From positions 1 to 7,172 of the forward strand of contig DAOVLD010000087.1 of NCBI GenBank assembly GCA_030631445.1: DNA of 7,172 bases, read 5' to 3'. This document shows positions 1 through 6,012 of the stretch, in pieces; position 1 is the stretch's first letter; every line of letters begins with the position of its first letter. The DNA comes from Bacteroidota bacterium (GTDB lineage: Bacteria; Bacteroidota; Bacteroidia; Bacteroidales; VadinHA17). A model generated the notes under the pieces. That model was given only the letters and a program-made list of their open reading frames with translations, searched no databases and was not told the origin of the DNA. Position numbers and translations under genes: made by a program.

Positions 1-779
1 AAGAATTATCACGCTGGAATTGTTGTGGCACTGTTTTTTCACTGGCTACCGATGATTTAATTCATCATATGGCTCCGATCCGGAATCTTATCCGGGTTAA
101 GGAAAGCGGATCAGACAGAGTAATGACACTTTGTGCAATGTGTTATAATACTTTAAAAAGAGCGAATGAGCGTATGAAAGCTGATCCGGAAAGCCTGGAA
201 AAGATCAATAAGGTCATGTATAAAGAGGAAATTGATTATGAGGGGGATGTAGAAATATTACATCTGTTGGAATTGATAAGAGATGAAATTAAATTTGAAA
301 ATTTAACGAATAAAGTAGTTAAACCTTTAGAGAATTTAAAGGTAGCTTGCTATTATGGCTGCATGTTAGTACGTCCAAGAGAAATTGGTTTTGATGATGT
401 AGAGAATCCGACTGTAATGGAGAATTTAGTTAGTGCGTTGGGTGGGGATCCTGTTGATTTCCCTTATAAAACAGAGTGCTGTGGAGCATACCAGACTGTT
501 AACAAACCGGATATTATTGCCGAAAGGACAAATCAGATCATAAGTTCGGCTAAGAACAGAGGAGCTGAAGTCATGGTAGTCAGCTGCCCTTTATGTGCTT
601 TTAATCTGGATCACCGCCAAAAACAAACTGTACAGATATACCAGGATTTTAAAGGCCTTCCAATTCTCTACTTTACCCAATTATTAGCAATTGCTTTAAA
701 TTGCCCGGAAGATGTCCTGAGGCTTGATCTTCATTATAATGATCCAAAACCAATCTTACAAGAAAAAGGGTTAATTTGA
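1..779 (+). CDS. hdrB: Heterodisulfide reductase subunit B-like protein (HdrB), 5'-truncated by window edge
   Basis: HdrB-family proteins carry two CCG modules that bind noncubane [4Fe-4S] clusters and reduce disulfides (CoM-S-S-CoB in methanogens, largely unknown substrates in bacteria). The frame is open from base 3 to the TGA at 777-779, giving 258 visible codons. The first module shows WNCCG (Cys codons at 21 and 24) and, 35 residues later, CAMC (132 and 141). Its earliest cysteine lies off the window. The second module is complete: CYYGC (348, 360), CCG (477, 480) and CPLC (585, 594). The ATG at 69 is not the true start, because the conserved CCG motif lies upstream of it in the same frame. 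HdrB proteins are usually about 290-300 residues, so roughly 40 N-terminal residues are missing. An hdrC gene would be expected upstream but cannot be seen. The stop is 6 bases before korD. Family assignment is strong; the physiological substrate is unknown. Confidence 0.9.
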   Translation, partial: ELSRWNCCGTVFSLATDDLIHHMAPIRNLIRVKESGSDRVMTLCAMCYNTLKRANERMKADPESLEKINKVMYKEEIDYEGDVEILHLLELIRDEIKFENLTNKVVKPLENLKVACYYGCMLVRPREIGFDDVENPTVMENLVSALGGDPVDFPYKTECCGAYQTVNKPDIIAERTNQIISSAKNRGAEVMVVSCPLCAFNLDHRQKQTVQIYQDFKGLPILYFTQLLAIALNCPEDVLRLDLHYNDPKPILQEKGLI

Positions 780-785
780 GAAAAT

Positions 786-1061
786 ATGGCATACTTTGAT
801 AATATAGAAACAAAACGAGGCATTATTCATATAATTAAAGACAGATGCAAAGGATGTGGATTTTGCGTGGAATATTGCCCAAATGACGTTTTGGAATTGT
901 CTGATGAGTTTAATATTAAGGGATATCATCCTCCTTTTGTAAAAAATGAGGATGATTGTATTTATTGTCAATTATGTGAAACAATCTGTCCTGAATTCTC
1001 AATTTTTGTTACAATAAAAGAAAAGGAGGAAGAAGTTGAAGAAAGTAAAAACAGATCCTAA
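786..1061 (+). CDS. korD: 2-oxoacid:ferredoxin oxidoreductase, delta (ferredoxin-like) subunit
   Basis: This 91-residue dicluster ferredoxin has two CxxCxxCxxxCP motifs, with cysteines at residues 21/24/27/31 and 58/61/64/68. They should bind two [4Fe-4S] clusters. Immediately upstream of alpha, beta and gamma subunits, it fits the delta subunit that carries electrons from the thiamine site of a 2-oxoacid oxidoreductase to an acceptor ferredoxin. The length and the short N-terminal strand before the first motif ([12 protein letters not shown]) are typical. The ATG at 786 lies 6 bases after the hdrB stop and has only a weak SD (GAG at 778-780 or AAAAGGG just upstream). The acidic and lysine-rich C-terminal tail overlaps the start of korA by 26 bases. 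By itself the protein could be any 2[4Fe-4S] ferredoxin; the context makes it KorD. In this operon it could donate to the Hdr subunits directly, which is inference. Confidence 0.9.
   Translation: MAYFDNIETKRGIIHIIKDRCKGCGFCVEYCPNDVLELSDEFNIKGYHPPFVKNEDDCIYCQLCETICPEFSIFVTIKEKEEEVEESKNRS
1025..1030 (+). promoter_or_regulatory. Shine-Dalgarno GGAGGA that decides the korA TTG start
   Basis: GGAGGA lies inside the end of korD, with a 5-base spacer (AGAAG) before the TTG at 1036. This strong, well-spaced site supports initiation at TTG rather than at the in-frame ATG at 1087, which has only AGGA at 1074-1077 with a 9-base spacer. Confidence 0.75.
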
Positions 1062-2202
1062 AGGGGTCTTAACAGGATCTCATTATATGGATGGTGATTT
1101 TGCTATTGCAGAAGGTGGATTAGCAGCAGGGTGCCGTTTTTTTGCCGGTTACCCGATCACACCATCAACAGAAACAGCAGAACGATTTTCTGAAAGAATC
1201 CCCAAGGTTGGAGGAATTTTTATACAGATGGAAGACGAGTTAGGTGCAATGGCATCCTTAATAGGAGCAGTATGGGGAGGGGGAAAAGCAATGACGGTTA
1301 CATCTGGTCCCGGATTTTCGTTAATAATGGAAAATTTAGGACTGGCTGCTATGATGGAAATCCCGGTTGTAGTGGCAAACGTACAAAGAGGCGGCCCTTC
1401 AACCGGATTACCAACTTTACCCGGTCAGCAAGATATGATGCAAGCCAGATGGGGGTCGCATGGTGATTATGAAATTATTGCCCTTTCCCCGGATTCTCCA
1501 CAGGAATGTTTTGACCTCACCATTGAAGCATTTAACTTATCCGAAATCTACCGGGTTCCTACTTTGCTCATGACTGATGAATGTATTGGTCATATGCACG
1601 AAAAAGTAATTATCCCTCCTGCTGAAGAAATTGAAGTAGTGGAAAGAAAATGGTACAAGGGACCTAAAGATAAATATATGCCATATAAACCTGACAAAGA
1701 TGGTATCCCTTTTATGGTAAAAGCAGGTGACGGATATCGATTCCACACAACCGGTCTGACTCATGATTATAGAGGATATCCGGAAATCAATGCTGAGTGG
1801 CAGGATCAAAATGTCCGTCATTTGGTCGATAAGATAAATAATAATGCTGACAAAATAATTAAGATCGAAGAAGAGAAAACAGATAATGCGGAAGTTGTTG
1901 TTATTTCCTATGGTATTACCTCAAGAGTTGCAATTAAAGCCGTACAGGAAGCAAGAAAAAATGATGTTAAGGTGGGGAATATAAGATTAATTACTGTCTG
2001 GCCTTTCCCTGAAAAAAGAATAAGAGAACTTGCCTGCAAAATAAAAGCTTTTGTCTTTCCTGAGATAAATTATGGGCAAATAGTTTTGGAAGTTGAGAGA
2101 TGTGCTGCCGGCAAAGCACAAGTAATCAGGGCATCGCATCTTGGTGGCGGAGTTCACAATCCGGATGATATTTTAAAACTTATAATGGAGGCTGCAAAAT
2201 GA
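1036..2202 (+). CDS. korA: 2-oxoacid:ferredoxin oxidoreductase, alpha subunit
   Basis: The alpha subunit holds the pyrimidine side of thiamine diphosphate and recognises the 2-oxoacid. The enzyme oxidatively decarboxylates a 2-oxoacid with CoA and reduces ferredoxin. The 388-residue protein shows the family's YPITPST motif at residues 39-45, preceded by AAGCRFFAG. It then has [31 protein letters not shown], and [11 protein letters not shown] followed by QQDMMQA, all characteristic of the KorA/PorA N-terminal domain. A C-terminal transketolase-like domain follows ([13 protein letters not shown], then [13 protein letters not shown]). Translation starts at TTG 1036 behind a strong SD. The N-terminal stretch [13 protein letters not shown] agrees with what I recall of related bacterial KorA proteins and would be lost with the ATG at 1087. 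The gene overlaps korD by 26 bases and korB by 4 (ATGA). Substrate cannot be proven: 2-oxoglutarate is the usual annotation, while branched-chain or other 2-oxoacids remain possible. Confidence 0.92.
   Translation: MKKVKTDPKGVLTGSHYMDGDFAIAEGGLAAGCRFFAGYPITPSTETAERFSERIPKVGGIFIQMEDELGAMASLIGAVWGGGKAMTVTSGPGFSLIMENLGLAAMMEIPVVVANVQRGGPSTGLPTLPGQQDMMQARWGSHGDYEIIALSPDSPQECFDLTIEAFNLSEIYRVPTLLMTDECIGHMHEKVIIPPAEEIEVVERKWYKGPKDKYMPYKPDKDGIPFMVKAGDGYRFHTTGLTHDYRGYPEINAEWQDQNVRHLVDKINNNADKIIKIEEEKTDNAEVVVISYGITSRVAIKAVQEARKNDVKVGNIRLITVWPFPEKRIRELACKIKAFVFPEINYGQIVLEVERCAAGKAQVIRASHLGGGVHNPDDILKLIMEAAK
2187..2191 (+). promoter_or_regulatory. Shine-Dalgarno GGAGG for korB
   Basis: GGAGG lies at the 3' end of korA, 7 bases before the korB ATG at 2199. 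It supports the ATGA start-stop overlap and argues against the internal ATG at 2238. Confidence 0.7.
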
Positions 2203-3080
2203 GAGATGAAAAACAAATCGAAGGAGCAAAAAATCCGATGGAAGATTTTCTGCGAATGGACAGGATCCCTCATATCTGGTGCTCCGGATGTGGGATTGGT
2301 ACTGTAGTGACATCTTTTGTTGAAGCAATTAAGAAATCAAACATCGACCTGGATAAATTAGTTGTTGTTTCAGGGATAGGATGTACAGGAAGAGTTGCCG
2401 GATATATTAAACTGGATTCTTTCCATACTACTCATGGAAGAGCCATTCCTTTTGCAACAGGTCTGAAAATTGCAAACCCGGAATTAACGGTTGTTGTGTT
2501 CAGCGGAGATGGTGATATTTGCGGGATCGGTGGTAACCATTTGATCCATGCAGCCAGAAGAAATATAGATATTACAGTTATTTGTGTAAATAATTTTAAC
2601 TATGCAATGACGGGTGGTCAGGTTGCTCCAACAACTCCTGAGGGAGCTAATGTCTCTACTGCTCCTTATGGAAATTATGAATACCCTTTTAACCTTCCAT
2701 ATCTAGTTGAAGCTTCAGGGGCATGTTATGTGGCAAGATGGACATGCCTGCATTTGAGAAGAGTAACCAAATCTATCCAGGAAGCATTAAATAAACGAGG
2801 TTTTTCTTTTATTGAAGTAATTACTCCATGTGTTACTTTATATGCCCGCAGGAACAGATTAGGTGAGGGTTTAGACCTTCTGAAATACTATTATGATAAT
2901 TCTGATATCCAGCATGGCGCAAATACTAAAGATCTTGATATTAAATACCAGGGAAAACTTATTGTTGGAAAATTTGTTGATATAGAAAAACCTACTTTCC
3001 TGGATAGTATGAATAAACATTTTACAAAAGTACTCAGCGATAAATACGAACCTTATTTAAAGGAGGCAAAAAATGGCTGA
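2199..3080 (+). CDS. korB: 2-oxoacid:ferredoxin oxidoreductase, beta (thiamine diphosphate-binding) subunit
   Basis: The beta subunit binds the diphosphate of thiamine diphosphate through Mg2+ and carries one [4Fe-4S] cluster next to the active site. In the 293-residue product, the thiamine motif begins GDGD at residues 103-106, continues IGGNHLIHAARRN and ends with NN at 131-132 followed by YAMTGGQ. Four cysteines, C28 and C31 (WCSGCG), C62 (GIGCTG) and C211 (ITPCVT), match in arrangement the four cluster ligands known in this family. FHTTHGRAIPFATG is the conserved loop after the third cysteine. The start overlaps the korA stop as ATGA, indicating translational coupling. The stop overlaps korC by 8 bases. 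The protein appears intact and of normal length for KorB. It works with korA, korC and korD as one enzyme. Confidence 0.93.
   Translation: MRDEKQIEGAKNPMEDFLRMDRIPHIWCSGCGIGTVVTSFVEAIKKSNIDLDKLVVVSGIGCTGRVAGYIKLDSFHTTHGRAIPFATGLKIANPELTVVVFSGDGDICGIGGNHLIHAARRNIDITVICVNNFNYAMTGGQVAPTTPEGANVSTAPYGNYEYPFNLPYLVEASGACYVARWTCLHLRRVTKSIQEALNKRGFSFIEVITPCVTLYARRNRLGEGLDLLKYYYDNSDIQHGANTKDLDIKYQGKLIVGKFVDIEKPTFLDSMNKHFTKVLSDKYEPYLKEAKNG
3059..3066 (+). promoter_or_regulatory. Shine-Dalgarno AAAGGAGG for korC
   Basis: A near-perfect anti-16S match inside the 3' end of korB, 6 bases before the korC ATG at 3073. This is among the strongest ribosome binding sites in the window. Confidence 0.75.
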
Positions 3081-3621
3081 AATTAGATTTTCAGGTTTCG
3101 GTGGACAGGGAATTATACGTTTAGGATTAATTACCGGTAAAGCTATCTCCCTGTATGATAACAAAAGTGCCACCATGACCCAAAGTTTTGGACCTGAAGC
3201 ACGGGGAAGTGCATGCAGTTCCCAGTTAGTTGTATCAGAAGACCGGGTTCTTTACCCATATATCACCAAACCTGATATAACAATTGCTATGTCACAGGAA
3301 GCTTATGATATATATGAACCAAATTTACGGGAAGACGGTATTCTGATTATAGACGAAGACCTTGTAAAACCCAGACCAACACGTGCAAATATCAAAATGT
3401 ATTCCATTCAGTCTACAAGAATTGCAGAGGAGTTAGGAAACCGCATTATTGGGAATTTGGTAATGTTAGGCTTTTTTACGGCTGTTACGAAAATTGTATC
3501 ACCTGATGCTATGAAAAAAGCCTTACCAGGTTTAGTCCCAGATAGATTTCTCGAATTAAATATTAAAGGATTCGACAGAGGCTATGAACATGGGCTCCAG
3601 GTAATAAAAAAGAAAAAATAA
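3073..3621 (+). CDS. korC: 2-oxoacid:ferredoxin oxidoreductase, gamma subunit
   Basis: The product is a 182-residue POR gamma domain (catalytic domain of pyruvate/ketoisovalerate oxidoreductase, PF01558). It opens with GFGGQG at residues 8-13. It then has ATMTQSFGPEARGSACSSQL, a family signature, and DITIAMSQEAYDIY. The gamma domain contacts CoA and completes the alpha-beta-gamma-delta enzyme; its length matches the stand-alone gamma subunits of four-gene systems. It overlaps korB by 8 bases and has a strong SD. The gene order delta-alpha-beta-gamma is the one commonly seen for Kor clusters and differs from the gamma-delta-alpha-beta order common for pyruvate (Por) clusters, which mildly favours a Kor-type assignment. 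The C-terminus is a lysine run encoded by an A-rich tract leading into the short gap before hdrA. Confidence 0.92.
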   Translation: MAEIRFSGFGGQGIIRLGLITGKAISLYDNKSATMTQSFGPEARGSACSSQLVVSEDRVLYPYITKPDITIAMSQEAYDIYEPNLREDGILIIDEDLVKPRPTRANIKMYSIQSTRIAEELGNRIIGNLVMLGFFTAVTKIVSPDAMKKALPGLVPDRFLELNIKGFDRGYEHGLQVIKKKK

Positions 3622-3636
3622 AATAAAAGATAAAAA
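3602..3636 (+). other. A-rich junction between the kor genes and hdrA
   Basis: The end of korC and the 15-base gap before hdrA form an almost pure adenine/thymine tract, with a few isolated G. It is the only junction between complete genes here lacking both an overlap and a clear SD; the best match is AAAAGA at 3625-3630. I see no hairpin with a T-run, so it is not an intrinsic terminator. It may simply be an A-rich translation-initiation enhancer for hdrA. Confidence 0.35.
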
Positions 3637-5586
3637 ATGAGAAAACGAATCGGTTTTTTCATATGCCATTGCGGTATAAATATTGCCGGTACTGTGGATG
3701 TTAGTAAAGTATCAGAAGAGCTTTCTAAATATCCGGGGGTTATCCATTCTGAAGATTATATTTATATGTGTTCAGATCCGGGACAATCCAGGATGATAGA
3801 GGCCATTAAAGAAAAGAAACTGGATAAAGTAGTTATTGCCTGCTGTTCTCCTACATTACACGAAACAACATTCAGGAATGCTGCAAAAGTTGCAGGTATC
3901 AACTCTTTTCAGTGTGAGATTGCCAATGTCCGTGAACAATGCAGTTGGGTTCATAAAGATATGAAAAAAGCAACTACAAAAGCTATCAAAATCAGTAAGG
4001 CTGCTATTGAAAGAGCACGTTTAAATGAATCCCTGGAACCTATTAGTGTTCCGGTAACCCGTAGAGCTTTAGTTATTGGTGGCGGAATTTCAGGTATTCA
4101 GTCTGCATTGGATCTGGCAAACAGTGGTTATGAGGTGATATTAGTTGAAAGATCTCCTTCAATAGGGGGGCACATGATCCAGCTTTCGGAAACTTTTCCA
4201 ACCCTTGACTGTTCCCAATGTATTATGACTCCAAAAATGGTGGAAGTTTCCAAGCATCCCAAAATAAAACTGCTAACTTATAGCGAGATTCAGGAAGTTG
4301 CAGGTTATATCGGAAATTTTAAGGTAAAAATACTTAAAAAGCCCACCTATGTAAATCCGGATAAATGTACACTCTGTGATGAATGTACAAAGGTATGCCC
4401 TGTTGCTGTGCCAAACGAATTCGAGCTGGGTTTAACCAGACGCAGGGCAATTTACATCCCTTTCCCTCAGGCAATTCCGGCAACTTATACGCTTGATATA
4501 AATAATTGCCCTGGTTTGTTTCCTATTGCCTGTGGTAAATGTGCTGATGTATGTGAACCTGGAGCAATCGATTTTGATATGAAACCCGAAATTCTGGAAG
4601 AAGAAGTTGGATCTATCATTGTATCTACAGGTTATGATCTTTATGGTAAAGAGGAAATGGCAGAGTACGGGTATGGAAAATATGAGGATGTTCTTGACGG
4701 ATTGCAATTTGAAAGATTACTCTCTGCATCTGGTCCTACTATGGGAAAAATCCTCAGACCATCGGATCATAAAGAACCAAAAGAAGTTGTATTTATCCAA
4801 TGTGTAGGATCACGTGATCCTGAACTTCACTGTGCATATTGCTCAAAAATATGTTGTATGTATACTGCAAAACATGCCATGTTATATAAACATCATGTAT
4901 ATGACGGTCAGCCTTATGTTTTTTATATTGATATCCGATCTGGAGGAAAAGATTACGAAGAATTTGTGCAGAGAGCAATTGAAGAAGATGGAGTAATTTA
5001 TTTAAGAGGTAAAGTATCAAAAATATTCCAGGAAGGAGATAAAATTAAGGTTTGGGGAGTTGATACACTTTCAGGGAAAGATATAGAAATTGATGCAGAT
5101 ATGGTTGTGCTGGCAATGGCTATGCGTCCATCGGAAGGAGCATCAGAACTGGCAAAAAAATTAAAAATTGCTTTAGACAAAGATGGATTTTTGGCAGAAG
5201 CCCATCCAAAACTCAGACCGGTTGAAAGCTTAACCTCAGGTATGTTTCTTGCTGGTGCAGCCCAGGCTCCTAAAGATATACCTGAAGCAGTTGCTCAGGC
5301 AAGCGGGGCTGCCGTTAAAGCAGTAAACATATTATCCCAGGATAGACTATATCACTCTCCTACTATTGCGACAGTAAATTTAACACTATGTACAGGTTGC
5401 GGGATGTGTGTTGACGTCTGTGCTTATGAAGCAATAAAATTGGAAGAAGGGAAAGCCGTAGTGAATGAAGTACTTTGCGAAGGCTGCGGAACCTGTTCGG
5501 CTACCTGTTTAAGGGCAGCAATAAAAGTAAAAAATGTTACCCCGCTGCAAGTACATGAAATGATAAAAGTAGCTCTCGGAGGATAA
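3637..5586 (+). CDS. hdrA: Heterodisulfide reductase subunit A-like protein (HdrA), FAD electron-bifurcating subunit
   Basis: HdrA holds the FAD that splits or merges electron pairs in cytoplasmic Hdr complexes. At 649 residues the protein is full length. It has the N-terminal domain (ICHCGINIAG near residues 9-18, further cysteines at 45, 69, 70, 93 and 102, and CCSPTLHETTFR). A Rossmann FAD motif GGGISG follows at 148-153, then FPTLDCSQCIMTPKMVE. The inserted ferredoxin domain has C244/247/250/254 and C291/299/302/306; the Cx7CxxCxxxC spacing of the second site is normal for HdrA, although Glu replaces the usual Pro after C306. Next is the atypical-cluster set C389/402/406/407 (CCMY). Two C-terminal motifs lie at C585/588/591/595 and C614/617/620/624. 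The start gives the canonical N-terminus, although its SD is weak. HdrA sits 15 bases after korC and 3 before mvhD; it is the hub joining the HdrB, Kor and Flx-like parts. No sign of decay. Confidence 0.95.
   Translation: MRKRIGFFICHCGINIAGTVDVSKVSEELSKYPGVIHSEDYIYMCSDPGQSRMIEAIKEKKLDKVVIACCSPTLHETTFRNAAKVAGINSFQCEIANVREQCSWVHKDMKKATTKAIKISKAAIERARLNESLEPISVPVTRRALVIGGGISGIQSALDLANSGYEVILVERSPSIGGHMIQLSETFPTLDCSQCIMTPKMVEVSKHPKIKLLTYSEIQEVAGYIGNFKVKILKKPTYVNPDKCTLCDECTKVCPVAVPNEFELGLTRRRAIYIPFPQAIPATYTLDINNCPGLFPIACGKCADVCEPGAIDFDMKPEILEEEVGSIIVSTGYDLYGKEEMAEYGYGKYEDVLDGLQFERLLSASGPTMGKILRPSDHKEPKEVVFIQCVGSRDPELHCAYCSKICCMYTAKHAMLYKHHVYDGQPYVFYIDIRSGGKDYEEFVQRAIEEDGVIYLRGKVSKIFQEGDKIKVWGVDTLSGKDIEIDADMVVLAMAMRPSEGASELAKKLKIALDKDGFLAEAHPKLRPVESLTSGMFLAGAAQAPKDIPEAVAQASGAAVKAVNILSQDRLYHSPTIATVNLTLCTGCGMCVDVCAYEAIKLEEGKAVVNEVLCEGCGTCSATCLRAAIKVKNVTPLQVHEMIKVALGG
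5578..5583 (+). promoter_or_regulatory. Shine-Dalgarno GGAGGA for the mvhD-like gene
   Basis: GGAGGA forms the last two sense codons (Gly-Gly) of hdrA and lies 6 bases before the ATG at 5590. Translation of the adaptor is therefore closely tied to that of hdrA. Confidence 0.75.
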
Positions 5587-5589
5587 TAT

Positions 5590-6012
5590 ATGGAAGAAAA
5601 ATTTGAACCCAAAATTATAGCTTTTCTCTGTAAATGGTGTTCTTCTGCCGGGAGCGATCTTGCCGGAGTTTCACGCATGAAATATCCTCCTAATGTAGTG
5701 CCGATCACTGTTATGTGTTCGGGTAGTATTTCAACAAATTATATCTTATCTGCATTTAAAGATGGAGCAGATGGCGTACTTGTTTCCGGCTGTCATCCGG
5801 GAGACTGTCATTATATAAAAGGTAATTATTATGCCCGTCGCAGGATTACACTGGTTAAAGAATTGCTGGAATTTATTGGGATCGAACCTGAAAGATTCCA
5901 AATGTCATGGGTCTCTGCGGCAGAAGGAGCTAAATATACAGAAATTATTAAAGATTTTGTTAAAGAATTAGAGCCCCTTGGACCTCAAAATAAATTAAGG
6001 AGTAATCTGTAA
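5590..6012 (+). CDS. mvhD: MvhD/FlxD-like [2Fe-2S] adaptor subunit (hydrogenase iron-sulfur delta family)
   Basis: This 140-residue protein belongs to the MvhD family. In methanogens MvhD passes electrons from the [NiFe]-hydrogenase to HdrA, while in bacteria the same family (FlxD) links NADH-oxidising modules or other donors to HdrA. Five cysteines form the expected set: C14 and C17 (CKWCSSAGSD), C43 (VMCSGSI), and C68 and C73 (GCHPGDCHY). They supply the [2Fe-2S] ligands. The region after this (YYARRRITLVKELLEFIGIEPERFQMSW, seen across about residues 79-106) is the family's conserved helix. The ATG follows an SD buried in hdrA, 3 bases after the hdrA stop. The end overlaps the next gene by one base (TAATG). 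No hydrogenase genes are in view, so the flx-type role is more likely than the mvh role despite the name. Family assignment is certain; the partner is inferred. Confidence 0.93.
   Translation: MEEKFEPKIIAFLCKWCSSAGSDLAGVSRMKYPPNVVPITVMCSGSISTNYILSAFKDGADGVLVSGCHPGDCHYIKGNYYARRRITLVKELLEFIGIEPERFQMSWVSAAEGAKYTEIIKDFVKELEPLGPQNKLRSNL
5997..6002 (+). promoter_or_regulatory. Shine-Dalgarno AAGGAG for the FrhB/FlxB-like gene
   Basis: AAGGAG lies within the end of the mvhD-like gene, 9 bases before the ATG at 6012, and supports the TAATG one-base overlap as the real start. Confidence 0.65.

Noticed and set aside
771..971. Minus-strand open frame opposite korD and the hdrB end
   Set aside because: It lies opposite the cysteine-motif coding of korD, has no recognisable domain and no credible start context; it is a shadow of a real gene.
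1087..1089. ATG as an alternative korA start
   Set aside because: It has only a weak AGGA with long spacing, and would remove the [10 protein letters not shown] segment that I recall as conserved in related proteins; TTG 1036 has a much better SD.
1537..1821. Minus-strand open frame inside korA
   Set aside because: It is fully contained in korA, which has strong family motifs; its low-complexity hydrophobic translation is typical of antisense AT-rich DNA.
1036..3621. Firm assignment of 2-oxoglutarate as the substrate
   Set aside because: Subunit order and similarity favour Kor, but specificity among 2-oxoglutarate, branched-chain and other 2-oxoacids cannot be read from motifs alone.
3571..3636. 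Possible internal promoter before hdrA
   Set aside because: TTCGAC at 3571 and TAATAA at 3602 are 25 bases apart, too far for a sigma-70 promoter, and A/T-rich -10 look-alikes are common here.
4507..4560. Apparent defect in the second inserted ferredoxin site of HdrA (Cx7C spacing, Glu for Pro)
   Set aside because: The long first spacing is normal in HdrA proteins, and the proline after the last cysteine is not a ligand; all four cysteines are present.
4432..5180. Several open frames on both strands inside hdrA
   Set aside because: hdrA is continuous and carries all expected motifs through this region, so these are chance frames and not evidence of a frameshift.
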